Assembly (NCBI RefSeq): GCF_000585215.1
Contig: NZ_AONC01000001.1
Location: 33,545-97,544, forward strand
Direction: 5' to 3'
DNA length: 64,000 nt
Source: Imhoffiella purpurea
Lineage (GTDB): Bacteria > Pseudomonadota > Gammaproteobacteria > Chromatiales > Chromatiaceae
This document shows positions 39,373 through 51,582 of the stretch, piece after piece. The notes beneath the pieces are model-generated. The model made no database searches. It was not told the origin of the DNA and was given only the letters and a program-made list of their open reading frames with translations. A program made the position numbers and the translations under genes. Position 1 is the first letter of the stretch, and each line of letters opens with the position of its first letter.

Positions 39373-40401
39373 TCAGGATTCGCCGAGGTGGCCGGTGCGG
39401 ATCGCCTCGCTCAGTTGATGCACCGCCATCGCATAGAGGTTGCTGTGGTTGTAGCGGGTGATGACGTAGAAGTTGGCGAGGCCGATCCAGTATTCGTCCC
39501 CGTCGCCGTCGAGACGCATCAGGGTCACCCGGGTGTCGGCGGGGAGGTTGACGTTCCAGTCGAAACCGGCATCGCGGAGCGCTCCGGCCGTCAGGTTGGG
39601 GGCGAGCGGTCGTTTTTCGGCGATGGTCAGCGCGACGGGAGGTTCGTCCGCCAATCGGGTCCGATGGGCGGTCGACTCCCCGGCGCGCCAGCCGTGTCGG
39701 CTGAAATAGTTGGCGACGCTGCCGATGACGTCCGGGTCGCTGTTCCAGAGATCGCGTTTCCCGTCACCATCGAAATCGACGGCATAGTCGCGGTAGCTCG
39801 AGGCGATGAACTGGGGTTTGCCCATGGCCCCGGCGTAGGAGCCGGTCGCGGTCAGCGGGTCGATATCCTCCTCGCGGGTCAGAAGCAGGAATTCTTCGAG
39901 CTCGGCGCGAAAGAAATCGGCGCGCGGGGGATAGGCGAATCCCAGCGTGGTCAGTGCGTCGAGGATGGGATAGGAGCCGAGGTTGGCGCCATAGTTGGTT
40001 TCGATCCCGATGATGGCGACGATGATTTCGGGCTTGACCCCATAGGTGGACTCGGCGCGCTCCAGGGTCTCGGCGTTGTTCTGCCAGAAGCGAACGCCTT
40101 CGCGGATGCGGTCCGGGGTGAGGAAGAGGGTCCTGTAATCCCGCCAGGGCTTGCCCTCGTAGGGGCGTCGCATGGCGTCGACGATCGACTGGCGATAGCT
40201 GGCGCGGGCCAGCAGGCGGCGCAGTGCGTCGGCATCGAATCCCTGGCGGGCGCTGATGTCGGCGATGAAACGCTCGCTCCCCGTCCGGTAGTCGTCCGGG
40301 GCGGCGGCGCTCGACGAGGCTGCGCAGAATAGCGCAAGGGCGATTCCGGCGGCGGCTCCGGCAATGCCTTCTCCAGCGATCTTGAGCGAAAGCGCTGACA
40401 T
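39373..40401 (-). CDS. mltB: Membrane-bound lytic murein transglycosylase B
   Basis: A 342-residue periplasmic enzyme with a signal peptide of about 33 residues. The catalytic glutamate E134 lies in AIIGIETNYGANLGSY, and substrate-groove motifs TGSYAGAMGKPQFIASSYR and DFDGDGKRDLW are intact. It cleaves the glycan chains of peptidoglycan to 1,6-anhydro-muropeptides. A lipobox is not obvious, so it may be the soluble rather than lipid-anchored form. Confidence 0.94.
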   Translation of the reverse strand: MSALSLKIAGEGIAGAAAGIALALFCAASSSAAAPDDYRTGSERFIADISARQGFDADALRRLLARASYRQSIVDAMRRPYEGKPWRDYRTLFLTPDRIREGVRFWQNNAETLERAESTYGVKPEIIVAIIGIETNYGANLGSYPILDALTTLGFAYPPRADFFRAELEEFLLLTREEDIDPLTATGSYAGAMGKPQFIASSYRDYAVDFDGDGKRDLWNSDPDVIGSVANYFSRHGWRAGESTAHRTRLADEPPVALTIAEKRPLAPNLTAGALRDAGFDWNVNLPADTRVTLMRLDGDGDEYWIGLANFYVITRYNHSNLYAMAVHQLSEAIRTGHLGES

Positions 40402-40468
40402 GCGGGCTCCAAGACGGGGGTTCTAGAATTGACCTGCGATATCGCTGCGAACCGGTTCAATAATAGCG

Positions 40469-41599
40469 CTATTTTATCTGTCTGTGCGTCTCGATCGACA
40501 TGAGGATGCCGAACGCGGTGAGGAGCGTCACCATCGAGGTTCCGCCATAGCTGATCAGCGGCAGCGGGACCCCGACCACGGGCAGCAGACCCGAGACCAT
40601 GCCGGTGTTGACGAAGACGTAGACGAAGAACACCAGGCTCAGGGCGCCCGCGAGCAGACGGCCGTAATTGTCTTGAGCCCGGGCGGCGATCAAGAGGCCG
40701 CGCATCACGATGAAGAGATAGAGCGCCAGGAGGGCGAGGATGCCGGTGAATCCGAACTCCTCTCCGATCACGGCGAAGATGAAGTCGGTGTGGCGCTCGG
40801 GCAGGAATTCCAGGTGCGACTGGGTGCCGTTGAGCCAGCCCTTGCCCGAGATGCCCCCCGAGCCGATGGCGATCTGCGACTGGATGATGTGATAGCCGGT
40901 GCCCAGGGGGTCGGACTGGGGGTCGAGGAAGGTCAGGACCCGCGCCCGCTGATAGTCGTGCATCCCGTACCAGACCAGGGGGGCGATGGCGGCGGCGACG
41001 ATGACGAAGCCCAGGATCATGCGCCAGCTGAGGCCGGCCATGAAGAGCACGGCGATGCCGGCGCTGGCGACCAGCAGCGAGGTCCCCAGGTCGGGCTGCT
41101 TGGCGATCAGCAGAACCGGGACCATGGTCAGCGCGAGGGCGAGCGAGATGCCGAGCAGGCGCGGCGGCAGGGGGCGCGACGAGAGCAGCCAGGCCAGCGT
41201 CATGGGAACGGCCAGCTTGAGCAGTTCCGAGGGCTGGAAGCGGAATACCCCGAGATCGAGCCAGCGCTGCGCGCCCTTGCCGATCTCGCCGACGACGAGG
41301 ACGGCCAGCAGCATGAGCACCCCGACCCCATAGAGTGCTGGGGACCAGCGCCGCAGCGTCTGGGGTGGGATCTGAGCGATGGCGCCCATGAGGCCGATGG
41401 CGAGTCCGAGCCGGATCAGCTGGCGCTGGATGGTACCCGGATCCTGGTCGCTGGCGCTGTAGAGCACGATCAGTCCGAAGCCGCAGAGCGCCAGGAGTGC
41501 GACCAGCAGCGTCAGGTCGATGTGCAGGCGTCGGAACAGTCCGATCTCCGGCTGGGTCTCGTTGGCGCCGAGCCGCGACGATACCGGCTTAATCCCCAT
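40469..41599 (-). CDS. rodA: Rod-shape glycosyltransferase RodA (MrdB)
   Basis: A 376-residue SEDS-family membrane protein with about ten membrane helices. Conserved marks are QPDLGTSLLV, the large loop with GWLNGTQSHLEFLPERHTD and FAVIGEEFGF, and the closing PLISYGGTSM. RodA polymerises lipid II into glycan strands during elongation, with PBP2 as its transpeptidase partner. Its start overlaps the mrdA stop by 11 bases, consistent with the two working as a complex. Confidence 0.97.
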   Translation of the reverse strand: MGIKPVSSRLGANETQPEIGLFRRLHIDLTLLVALLALCGFGLIVLYSASDQDPGTIQRQLIRLGLAIGLMGAIAQIPPQTLRRWSPALYGVGVLMLLAVLVVGEIGKGAQRWLDLGVFRFQPSELLKLAVPMTLAWLLSSRPLPPRLLGISLALALTMVPVLLIAKQPDLGTSLLVASAGIAVLFMAGLSWRMILGFVIVAAAIAPLVWYGMHDYQRARVLTFLDPQSDPLGTGYHIIQSQIAIGSGGISGKGWLNGTQSHLEFLPERHTDFIFAVIGEEFGFTGILALLALYLFIVMRGLLIAARAQDNYGRLLAGALSLVFFVYVFVNTGMVSGLLPVVGVPLPLISYGGTSMVTLLTAFGILMSIETHRQIK

Positions 41600-43460
41600 G
41601 ATCGGCCTCTTCCGAGGGCGACAGGCGCGAACCGCCGAGATAGGCGTCGATGACCTGGCGGGCGAGCGGGGCCGCCGTGGAGCCGCCGTGGCCGCCGTTC
41701 TCGACCAGGACGGCGACGGCGATGCGCGGGTCCTCGACCGGCGCGAAGGCGATGAAGAGCGCGTGGTCGCGCATGCGCTCGGAGACCTTGGAGTCTTGAT
41801 AGGTTTCCTTCTGGCCGATGGTGAAGACCTGCGCGGTGCCGGTTTTGCCGGCGATGCGGTAGTGGGGAGAGCGGATCCGTTTGGCCGTGCCGCGCGGGCC
41901 TTCCACCACCAGCGCCATGTCCTTGATGAGCTCGTCCCAATTGCGGGAACTGCCGGCGTCGATCTGTCTGGAGATCAAAGGGAATTCGCTCTCTTTGGTT
42001 TCCCCGGGCAGTCGCTTGGCCCGTGCCAGGCGGGGTTGGATATAGCGTCCGCGATTGGCCATGGCGGCCGTGGCGACGGCCAGCTGGACCGGAGTCGCCA
42101 GGAAGTAGCCCTGGCCGATCCCGACGATGAGCGTTTCGCCCGGATACCAGGGTTGCTTGCGGGCCCGCTCCTTCCATTCGGGCGAGGGCAGGAGTCCGCC
42201 GAGTTCGCCCGAGACGTCGATGCCGGTGCGCTCTCCGAATCCGAATTGGGTGAGGAAGGTATGCAGCCGCCTGATTCCCATGTGATTGGCGAGCGAATAG
42301 AAATAGACGTCGCAGGACTGGACGATCGCCTCTTCCAGATTGAGGCTTCCGTGTCCGCCGCGTCGCCAGCAGCGGAATCTGTGACTCTGGCCGGGAAGGG
42401 TGAAATAGCCGGGGCAATGGATCGTCTTGGCCACCGTGGTCATTCCCGTCGCCAATCCCCCCAGGCCGATGAAGGGCTTGACCGTCGAACCCGGCGGATA
42501 CTGACCGCGGATGGCGCGGTTGTAGAGCGGCTTGTCGGGATCGTGCAGCAGTGCGTCATAGTCCGCCTGGCTGATGCCTTGCACGAACAGATTGGGGTCG
42601 TAGCTCGGATTGCTCACCAGTGCCAGCACCCCGCCGTTGCGCGGGTCGACGGCCACGATGGAGCCCCGGTAATCCCCCAGCGCCTCGGTCGCCGCCTTCT
42701 GGATGTCCATGTCCAGGTAGAGCAGCAGATCCTGTCCCGGGGTGGGGGGCGTGCTTTCGAGCGTGCGCAATATCCGTCCCCGCGCGTTGACCTCGACCTG
42801 CTGGTAGCCGACCCGGCCGTGCAGCACGTCCTCGTGCGCCTTTTCGACCCCGCCCTTGCCGATGAAGTTGGTGCCGGCATAGTTGCCGACGTCGATGGTG
42901 GTCAGGTCGCGCTCGTTGATGCGCCCGACATAGCCGAGCGGATGCGCGGTCAGCTCGGCGAGCGGATAGGTGCGGATCAGTTCGGCATGGACCTCCACGC
43001 CCGGGAACCGGTGTGCGTCGACGGCGAAGCGGGCCACCTCGGTCGGGGTGAGGTTGAGTCGAATGGGGACGCCCTGGAAGCGCATGCGCTGACGCTTGAG
43101 GCGCGCGAAGCGCGAGCGGTCCTTGTCGTCGATCGGGATGATGCGCTCGAGCTCCTCGATCGTCCGCTGCAGGTCGGGCACCGATTCCATCGTGATCTCC
43201 AGCGAGAAACTCGGATGGTTGTCGGCCAGCAGCCGTTCCTTGGCGTCGTAGATGAAGCCGCGCGTCGGCGGAACCGGCAGGATCTTGACCCGGTTGTCCT
43301 GGGAGAGGACCGCGTAATGTTCGTGCTCTTCCACCTGCAGATGTGCCAGTCGCAGCAGGGTGGCGCAGAGTGCGAGCGTCACCAGCACCCCCGCGACGAT
43401 GGCGCGCGATGCGACGATGCGCTGCTCGCGTCTGCGGTCCTCCAGGCTGCTTTCGAGCAT
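41589..43460 (-). CDS. mrdA: Penicillin-binding protein 2 (peptidoglycan transpeptidase)
   Basis: A 623-residue class B penicillin-binding protein. It has one N-terminal membrane anchor (about 22-40), a pedestal domain, and a transpeptidase domain with YPPGSTVKPF (serine and lysine of SxxK), the SCDVYF motif standing for SxN/SxD, and AGKTGTAQVF for KTG. It cross-links the cell wall of the elongating rod together with RodA and MreBCD. It lies four bases after mreD. Confidence 0.97.
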   Translation of the reverse strand: MLESSLEDRRREQRIVASRAIVAGVLVTLALCATLLRLAHLQVEEHEHYAVLSQDNRVKILPVPPTRGFIYDAKERLLADNHPSFSLEITMESVPDLQRTIEELERIIPIDDKDRSRFARLKRQRMRFQGVPIRLNLTPTEVARFAVDAHRFPGVEVHAELIRTYPLAELTAHPLGYVGRINERDLTTIDVGNYAGTNFIGKGGVEKAHEDVLHGRVGYQQVEVNARGRILRTLESTPPTPGQDLLLYLDMDIQKAATEALGDYRGSIVAVDPRNGGVLALVSNPSYDPNLFVQGISQADYDALLHDPDKPLYNRAIRGQYPPGSTVKPFIGLGGLATGMTTVAKTIHCPGYFTLPGQSHRFRCWRRGGHGSLNLEEAIVQSCDVYFYSLANHMGIRRLHTFLTQFGFGERTGIDVSGELGGLLPSPEWKERARKQPWYPGETLIVGIGQGYFLATPVQLAVATAAMANRGRYIQPRLARAKRLPGETKESEFPLISRQIDAGSSRNWDELIKDMALVVEGPRGTAKRIRSPHYRIAGKTGTAQVFTIGQKETYQDSKVSERMRDHALFIAFAPVEDPRIAVAVLVENGGHGGSTAAPLARQVIDAYLGGSRLSPSEEADHGD

Positions 43461-43463
43461 GGC

Positions 43464-43955
43464 TCAATGCGACCCGATGCGGCGCCCGATGATCCGCAGC
43501 ACCAGGAACAGCCAGGGCCAGACCAGCAGGCTGCCGAAGGTCGAGGACCAGTAGCTCAGAGGGGGCATCGGCTGACCCGTTGCGCCGATCACCCAGAGCG
43601 ACAGCAGGCGCTCGACCAGCAGCAGCAGCCAGATGAAGAATGCCTGCTGCCAGAGCGGAAAGAGCAGGATGCCCGAGCGCAGCATGCCGGTCAGGTAGGC
43701 CAACACCGAGAGGCTCAGGGCATGTTCCCCCAGGAGCGAGCCGGTCAGGATATCCAGTGCCAGTCCGGCCCCGAAGGCCCAGAAGACGCCCACGCGCAAC
43801 GGCAGGGCCAGACACCAGAAGACGATCGCCAGCGCGACCCATTGCGGACGATAGTCCTCCAGTGTCTCGGGCATGGGCACGACGGTCAGCAGCATCGCCA
43901 GCATCAGGCTCAGGACCACCGGCCAGAGCCTGGGGGGGCGTCGTGCGCGCTTCAC
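43464..43955 (-). CDS. mreD: Rod-shape determining protein MreD
   Basis: A 163-residue membrane protein with five or six hydrophobic helices, for example PVVLSLMLAMLLTVVPMP and ALAIVFWCLALPLRVGVFWA, matching MreD in size and position. It joins MreC and MreB in the elongasome. The GTG start overlaps the mreC stop as GTGA. Confidence 0.93.
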   Translation of the reverse strand: MKRARRPPRLWPVVLSLMLAMLLTVVPMPETLEDYRPQWVALAIVFWCLALPLRVGVFWAFGAGLALDILTGSLLGEHALSLSVLAYLTGMLRSGILLFPLWQQAFFIWLLLLVERLLSLWVIGATGQPMPPLSYWSSTFGSLLVWPWLFLVLRIIGRRIGSH

Positions 43956-44836
43956 TTGTCGCCCCGGGTCTTGGGCGGCTCGGCCGCCAGGGCCTTGGCC
44001 TGCGCGGCCTGATCCCCGAGCGTCCAGACGAGCAGGACCTCGCGGCTGCGGTCGAGCTTGGCGGTCGGTTCGGCGATCACGGTGGTGAAGGGATTCGCCG
44101 GGTCCTGCCGGACCTGTGCCACGCGCGCGACCGGGTAGCCGGCGGGGAAGCGCCCGTCGAGTCCGGAGGTCACCACCAGATCGCCGACGCGGATGTCTGC
44201 ATTCTTGGGGATATAGAGGAGCTCCAGCTGGTCGCTGAGTCCGGTTCCCGCCGCGATGGTGCGCAGACCGTTGCGGTTGATCTCGACCGGCAGGGCATGA
44301 TCCGCATCCGTGATCAGCAGCACGACGGACGAGAAGGGGGTGGCCCGGATCACCTGCCCCATGACGGCATTGGCGTCCAGGACGGGTTGTCCGACGAAGA
44401 CGCCCGACCGGGTCCCTCGGTTGACCATCACCTGTTGGCGATAGGGTGCCAGTTCCACCGCGCGGATCTCGGCGATCAGGACCCGCTCGCCGACGTCGAG
44501 CGAGGAGCCGAGCAGATCGCGCAGACGCGAATTCTCCGCCTCCAATGCCTCGAACTGCTGCTGCCGGGCCTTGAGCAGCAGATTCTCCCGGTGCAGTTCC
44601 GCGATGGAACCGCGCAGATCGTCCAGGCTCTTCAGCCGCTCCATGACCAGATCGGCGAGCTTGCTCGGCTCGCTGGCGGTGATCAGAAGGGGATAGAGCA
44701 CGACCGAGAGGGCGGAACGAACCTGGTCGAGCCGATGATAGCGGTGGTCGGCGATGATGAGGCCGAGCGAGAGGATCACCGCCACGATGACGCGGAAGGT
44801 CGGAGAAGGGCCTTTGGCGAAGAGCGGTTTGATGAT
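43952..44836 (-). CDS. mreC: Rod-shape determining protein MreC, apparently with a non-canonical AUC start
   Basis: MreC is a bitopic periplasmic protein with a membrane helix, a coiled coil (about residues 70-95, LRGSIAELHRENLLLKARQQ) and two beta-barrels. The first conventional start is GTG at 44785, but that would cut into the membrane helix. Upstream, the same frame encodes KPLFAKGPSPTFRVI, which aligns with the E. coli MreC start MKPIFSRGPSLQIRLI. No ATG, GTG or TTG precedes it; the codons there are ATC ATC (44831-44836), with GAGG at 44843-44846 six bases upstream. I therefore extend the gene to 44836, giving 294 residues. A sequencing change from ATG is the main alternative. Confidence 0.85.
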   Translation of the reverse strand: MIKPLFAKGPSPTFRVIVAVILSLGLIIADHRYHRLDQVRSALSVVLYPLLITASEPSKLADLVMERLKSLDDLRGSIAELHRENLLLKARQQQFEALEAENSRLRDLLGSSLDVGERVLIAEIRAVELAPYRQQVMVNRGTRSGVFVGQPVLDANAVMGQVIRATPFSSVVLLITDADHALPVEINRNGLRTIAAGTGLSDQLELLYIPKNADIRVGDLVVTSGLDGRFPAGYPVARVAQVRQDPANPFTTVIAEPTAKLDRSREVLLVWTLGDQAAQAKALAAEPPKTRGDK

Positions 44837-44906
44837 GGTTGTCCTCGACGAGGTCTCGGAGCGAATGGCCGACGCAGTGCCGCCGACCGCCCTCCGGAGC
44901 GGTCGG

Positions 44907-46055
<1,149 letters not shown>

Positions 46056-46207
46056 TTAATCTATCAATGCCTTTGAGGATCGGCAAGGCGGGATGAATCC
46101 TAGGGGCGGCGGTTCGATCGCCGGAGCGCGGGGCGATCGCGAGCGAGTTTTCGCCTCGACGGCCCCTATGCTATTTTGCCCCGATTTCAGCACACGGCAG
46201 GATCGCA

Positions 46208-46495
46208 ATGGCATTGGACCGTTCCGACATCGAGAAGATCGCCCATCTGGCACGCTTGGCGATCGCGCCCGAGCAGACCGAGCGCTACGCGGCGGACCTC
46301 AGCAACATCCTGGATCTGGTCGCCCAGATGGACGCAGTCGATACCAGCGGCGTCGAGCCTATGGCGCATCCGCTGCACATGGCCCAGCGGCTGCGGCCCG
46401 ATCAACCCACAGAACCGAACCAGCGCGAGCACTTCCAGTCCATCGCCCCGCTCACCGACAGCGGTCTCTATCTGGTTCCGAAGGTCATCGAATAA
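46208..46495 (+). CDS. gatC: Asp-tRNA(Asn)/Glu-tRNA(Gln) amidotransferase subunit C
   Basis: A 95-residue subunit beginning [18 protein letters not shown], the conserved GatC helix, and containing [19 protein letters not shown]. It wraps around GatA and stabilises the GatCAB complex. The stop codon TAA overlaps the gatA ATG, so translation is coupled. The upstream 254-base gap with mreB holds the divergent promoters, which I could not place with confidence. Confidence 0.96.
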   Translation: MALDRSDIEKIAHLARLAIAPEQTERYAADLSNILDLVAQMDAVDTSGVEPMAHPLHMAQRLRPDQPTEPNQREHFQSIAPLTDSGLYLVPKVIE

Positions 46496-47949
46496 TGCAG
46501 AACAAATCGATCGCCCAATTGGCCGCCGACCTGCGGCTGCGCACCTATTCCAGCGTCGAGCTGACCAGGCACTATCTGGAGCGCATCGAGCGGCTCGACC
46601 CGCGTCTGAACGCCTACGTCACGGTCTCGGCCGAGCCGGCCCTGGCCGCCGCCGAGCGTGCCGACCGGGCGTTGAAGGCCGGCGAGGCGGGGCCGCTCAC
46701 CGGCATCCCGATCGCCCACAAGGACATCTTCTGCACCCAGGGCATCCGCACCAGCTGCGGTTCGCGCATGCTCGACGATTTCATCGCGCCCTACGACGCG
46801 ACCGTGGTCGAGAAACTCGCGGCGGCCGGCGCCGTGGTGCTCGGCAAGACCAACATGGACGAGTTCGCCATGGGGTCGAGCAACGAGACCAGCTTCTACG
46901 GGCCGGTCAAGAACCCCTGGGACGAGACCCGGGTGCCGGGCGGCTCCTCGGGCGGCTCGGCCGCGGCCGTCGCCGCGCGTCTCTGCGCCGCCGCCACGGG
47001 CACCGATACCGGCGGATCCATCCGCCAGCCGGCGGCCCTGTGCGGCATCACCGGCATCAAGCCGACCTACGGGCGCTGCTCGCGCTGGGGCATGATCGCC
47101 TTCGCCTCCTCGCTCGACCAGGCGGGGGTCATGGCGCGTTCCGCCGCCGATGCCGCCTTCATCCTCGACGAGATGGCCGGTTTCGACAGCCGCGATTCCA
47201 CCAGCGCCGATGTCCCGGTGCCGGACTATGTCGACGCGCTCGACAATGACATCAAAGAACTGCGGATCGGATTGCCCAAGGAGTACTTCGGCGAGGGACT
47301 CGACGGGCGCGTCGGTGCGGCCATCCAGGACGCGATCAAGGAGTACGAGCGGCTCGGTGCCGAGATCGTCGAGATCAGCCTCCCCAACAGCCCGCTCTCG
47401 GTCCCCGTCTACTACGTGGTCGCCCCGGCCGAGTGCTCGTCCAACCTGGCACGCTTCGACGGCGTTCGCTACGGCCATCGCTGCGAGGATCCCAAGGATC
47501 TCGAGGACCTCTACAAGCGCAGCCGCGCCGAGGGCTTCGGTGCCGAGGTACAGCGCCGCATCATGATCGGCACCTATGCGCTCTCCGCCGGCTACTACGA
47601 CGCCTATTACCTCAAGGCCCAGAAGATCCGTCATCTCATCGCCGACGACTTCAGGCGCGCCTTCGAGCAGGTCGACGTCATCATGGGACCGACCAGCCCC
47701 ACCACGGCGTTCCCCATCGGCGCCAAGATGGACGACCCGGTGTCCATGTATCTCAACGACATCTACACCATCGCGACCAACCTCGCAGGTCTGCCGGGCA
47801 TGTCCATCCCGGTCGAGCCGGTCGACGGCCTGCCGGTCGGACTGCAGGTCATCGGCAACTATTTCGACGAGGCCCGGCTGCTCAACGTCGCGCACCAGTA
47901 CCAGCACGTGACGCATTGGCATCAGGCTGCGCCGGCGGGGTTCGAGTAA
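46495..47949 (+). CDS. gatA: Asp-tRNA(Asn)/Glu-tRNA(Gln) amidotransferase subunit A
   Basis: A 484-residue amidase-signature enzyme. The catalytic Ser-cisSer-Lys set is visible: lysine in [12 protein letters not shown], and serines in [16 protein letters not shown] and [17 protein letters not shown]. It releases ammonia from glutamine, which GatB uses to amidate mischarged tRNA. The ATG at 46495 directly follows gatC; the longer frame upstream of it is spurious. Confidence 0.97.
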   Translation: MQNKSIAQLAADLRLRTYSSVELTRHYLERIERLDPRLNAYVTVSAEPALAAAERADRALKAGEAGPLTGIPIAHKDIFCTQGIRTSCGSRMLDDFIAPYDATVVEKLAAAGAVVLGKTNMDEFAMGSSNETSFYGPVKNPWDETRVPGGSSGGSAAAVAARLCAAATGTDTGGSIRQPAALCGITGIKPTYGRCSRWGMIAFASSLDQAGVMARSAADAAFILDEMAGFDSRDSTSADVPVPDYVDALDNDIKELRIGLPKEYFGEGLDGRVGAAIQDAIKEYERLGAEIVEISLPNSPLSVPVYYVVAPAECSSNLARFDGVRYGHRCEDPKDLEDLYKRSRAEGFGAEVQRRIMIGTYALSAGYYDAYYLKAQKIRHLIADDFRRAFEQVDVIMGPTSPTTAFPIGAKMDDPVSMYLNDIYTIATNLAGLPGMSIPVEPVDGLPVGLQVIGNYFDEARLLNVAHQYQHVTHWHQAAPAGFE

Positions 47950-47962
47950 GGGCTCATTTGGC

Positions 47963-47992
47963 GTAGGGCGCAATAGCGAAGCCTATTGCGCC
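47963..47992 (+). repeat. REP-like palindrome between gatA and gatB
   Basis: GTAG (47963-47966) is followed at once by GGCGCAATAG (47967-47976), a six-base loop and the exact inverse CTATTGCGCC (47983-47992). A GTAG head before a palindrome is the layout of REP elements mobilised by RAYT transposases. It lies inside the 146-base gap that splits gatA from gatB. Confidence 0.65.
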
Positions 47993-48040
47993 GTATGAAT
48001 GCCGCGCCGACGGCTTCAATTCGACCTTTCGATGCCATGC

Positions 48041-48068
48041 CTTGGCGCACTTCGCGCCTTTGCGGTTC
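48041..48068 (-). repeat. Third copy of the AACCGCAAAG repeat
   Basis: On the minus strand this reads GAACCGCAAAGGCGCGAAG and continues into TGCGCCAAG, a variant of the paired repeats at 12430-12525 with a short insertion. It stands just before gatB, 28 bases from its start codon. Confidence 0.5.
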
Positions 48069-48095
48069 AATTCTGATATTCAGGCAGGCCAAGCC

Positions 48096-49529
<1,434 letters not shown>

Positions 49530-49535
49530 GGGATC

Positions 49536-49564
49536 GGGGCGGGCGGCCAGGGCCGCATCGCCCC
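49536..49564. terminator. Hairpin between convergent gatB and DUF6544-like gene
   Basis: GGGGCG (49536-49541) pairs with CGCCCC (49559-49564), with an inner CGGC/GCCG helix. There is no T-run. The position between convergent genes suggests a terminator, weakly supported. Confidence 0.35.
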
Positions 49565-49578
49565 TTCGACCTCCGTGC

Positions 49579-50427
49579 TCAGGGGGCGAACTTGTAGAGC
49601 GCCTCGGCGAGCTGGCCTCGCCAGTAGGGGCTCGGACCGGTGGGGAGTATCCAGGCGGCCTCGCCATGGATGGGGACGCGCATGCCGCTGCGCGTCTCGT
49701 AGCCCCGGAAACTCATCTCCCATGGCGTCTCGATCAGATCTCCGTGGTCCGGCCGATAGCGTGCGTCGGCGCGCGCGCTGCGGATCATGCCGGTCTCGTC
49801 GAATCCGAAGACGAGCGCGACGCTCGTGTCCCCGTCCGTCAGCGTCGCGCGCGCGCATGTCTCGTCGATCGCCTCCCAGGCCACGCCCTGGCTGGGCAGC
49901 AGCTTGGTCGGATACCAGACCGCTTCGGCCAGGAAGCGCATCATCCCGGCCTGAGCGAGCCGGAGCCCGTCGCCATGGTCGGCGACCACGAAGAGTCCGG
50001 ACAGGGCGGCCTTCATCGAGCCCTCTCCGGCGATGTAGGTGTCGTGCATGAATACCTGAACTCCGGGGGCTCGGCGGATGCGGGCATCCCAGTCGAACCC
50101 GGGGCGGTGCGTGCAAACCGTCTGACTCGATCTGAATGGGGCCCAGCGTTCGGAGACGCTGAGCTGGCCGATGTGGCCCAGTTCGGCGACCGCGATCAGT
50201 GGCTGTCCAGGTGTGAGTGCCGCATTGAAATAGCGCTGTACCGGCTCGGGTAGCGGGGCGAGTTCGTTCGGATCGAAGGTCCGGGTCGGCAGCTGAGAGC
50301 GGGTTCCCTCGAGTCGCTCGAGCCGGTTTCCCGTTGCGGATTGCCAGCGGGCGATCCCGTAGAGCAGGAATACGATGGGAACGACGATGAGGACGAAGAG
50401 CAGTGGCAGAACGACGCTGAGTAACAT
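49579..50427 (-). CDS. Membrane-anchored DUF6544-like protein
   Basis: About 282 residues. One N-terminal membrane segment (about 3-25, LSVVLPLLFVLIVVPIVFLL) is followed by a soluble domain with PLPEPVQRYFNAAL, FMHDTYIAGEGSMKAAL, AVWYPTKLLPSQGVAWEAID and MSFRGYETRSGMRVPIHGEA. From memory this is the pattern of the uncharacterised DUF6544 family; I give that assignment only moderate weight. Function unknown. The ATG at 50427 places the membrane helix at the very start. Confidence 0.65.
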   Translation of the reverse strand: MLLSVVLPLLFVLIVVPIVFLLYGIARWQSATGNRLERLEGTRSQLPTRTFDPNELAPLPEPVQRYFNAALTPGQPLIAVAELGHIGQLSVSERWAPFRSSQTVCTHRPGFDWDARIRRAPGVQVFMHDTYIAGEGSMKAALSGLFVVADHGDGLRLAQAGMMRFLAEAVWYPTKLLPSQGVAWEAIDETCARATLTDGDTSVALVFGFDETGMIRSARADARYRPDHGDLIETPWEMSFRGYETRSGMRVPIHGEAAWILPTGPSPYWRGQLAEALYKFAP

Positions 50428-50672
50428 GACCGCTCCTTGAGTCGGATGACCGCCCATCCGGCGGCATTCGAATCGGTTGAGAAGTTTGGGAGTCGGCAGC
50501 CTATAAGAGCCGGCGAGCCCCCGTCCAGTCTTCCGCTTCGAGCGTTACGCGTCGCGCAGATTTCCATGCCGGACGGCATTGCTCGGGGTTACACTTTCTT
50601 CGCTGACGGCGGCGACTCCGTCGGCCGGATCGGCGTTCGTCGCATTTGTTCCTGCGGGTGATATTCAAGGCC

Positions 50673-51497
50673 ATGTCCAGTTCGAGCCGGTCATATCGAT
50701 CGAGAATCCTGATCCCTCTGCTGTATCTGATGCTGACGTTCGCGGCCGGTCTGCTGCTGGCGTATCGGACGGGCGATCGGCAGGATGAGGACCTCGGTCC
50801 GCCCGGCCGGGGCACGGGGCCCGGCGAGGCGGCCGAGACCTCTGCGTCCCAGGTCGGGGACGCGGCTCGATCCGGTCCCGCTGAGTCGGATGCGGGTCCG
50901 GCGGAGCGCCTGCGCGACCTCCAGGCCCGTCTCGCGCGGGTGGAGGCCGAGGTGGCGTCATTGAGGCATCAGCAGCAGCTGGCCTTCGAGCGCGAGCACG
51001 CGCGCATCCTCGAGGAATTGACCTCGATCGCCAAGGCGCACCAGGATGAATTGACGCGCGCGCGTTCCGCCTTGCGCGAGCGTGAGCATGGTCAGGCGCG
51101 ACTGGAGCGGGATCTGGCCATGCTTCGGGCCCGTCATACCCAGCAAGGCATCCTGGTGTCTCTGTCCGATACCGACATCCCTGGACCCCTGTCTTCCGAT
51201 CGCACGACATCGAAGGTTCCCGATTCGCTCGCCCGGCTCGCGGATGTTCTCATGCGTCATCCCCGCTTGCGGGCGCTGTTGCGCGGATCCGCCGATGTCC
51301 CAGGGGAAGGTTCCGGCACGGGATTTCGGTCGGAGGATATTCTGGGTGCGGTGAAGACGTTTCTGATCGACCGGGGAGTCGAGGCGGAGCGCATTCGGCT
51401 GGAGGTGGCCGGCACTGGTCGGCCGATCGCGGAGGACGCAGAGACCGCGAATGGAGGTCGGACTGGGCTGGTCGAGGTCTATCTGATCGCCTTCTGA
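50673..51497 (+). CDS. Membrane-anchored coiled-coil protein with OmpA-like C-terminal domain
   Basis: About 274 residues. There is a single membrane segment near 14-32 (LIPLLYLMLTFAAGLLLAY), a proline- and glycine-rich linker, and a long coiled coil at about 80-165 (LRDLQARLARVEAEVASLRH). The C-terminal region resembles an OmpA/MotB peptidoglycan-binding fold in that it has GILVSLSDTDI, LADVLMRHPRLRALLRGSAD and VEAERIRLEVAGTGRP. The layout suggests an inner-membrane anchor touching the cell wall. Start is uncertain; in-frame TTG 50646 and GTG 50658 are alternatives. It stands alone before hisB. Confidence 0.65.
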   Translation: MSSSSRSYRSRILIPLLYLMLTFAAGLLLAYRTGDRQDEDLGPPGRGTGPGEAAETSASQVGDAARSGPAESDAGPAERLRDLQARLARVEAEVASLRHQQQLAFEREHARILEELTSIAKAHQDELTRARSALREREHGQARLERDLAMLRARHTQQGILVSLSDTDIPGPLSSDRTTSKVPDSLARLADVLMRHPRLRALLRGSADVPGEGSGTGFRSEDILGAVKTFLIDRGVEAERIRLEVAGTGRPIAEDAETANGGRTGLVEVYLIAF

Positions 51498-51582
51498 TTC
51501 CGGCGCGTCGCCGGATCCTTCCTTGCGCTGGCGGGCAGGGGCCGTATGAACGCAGGCCCGGCTGTGGTTTAATGCCGACTCG

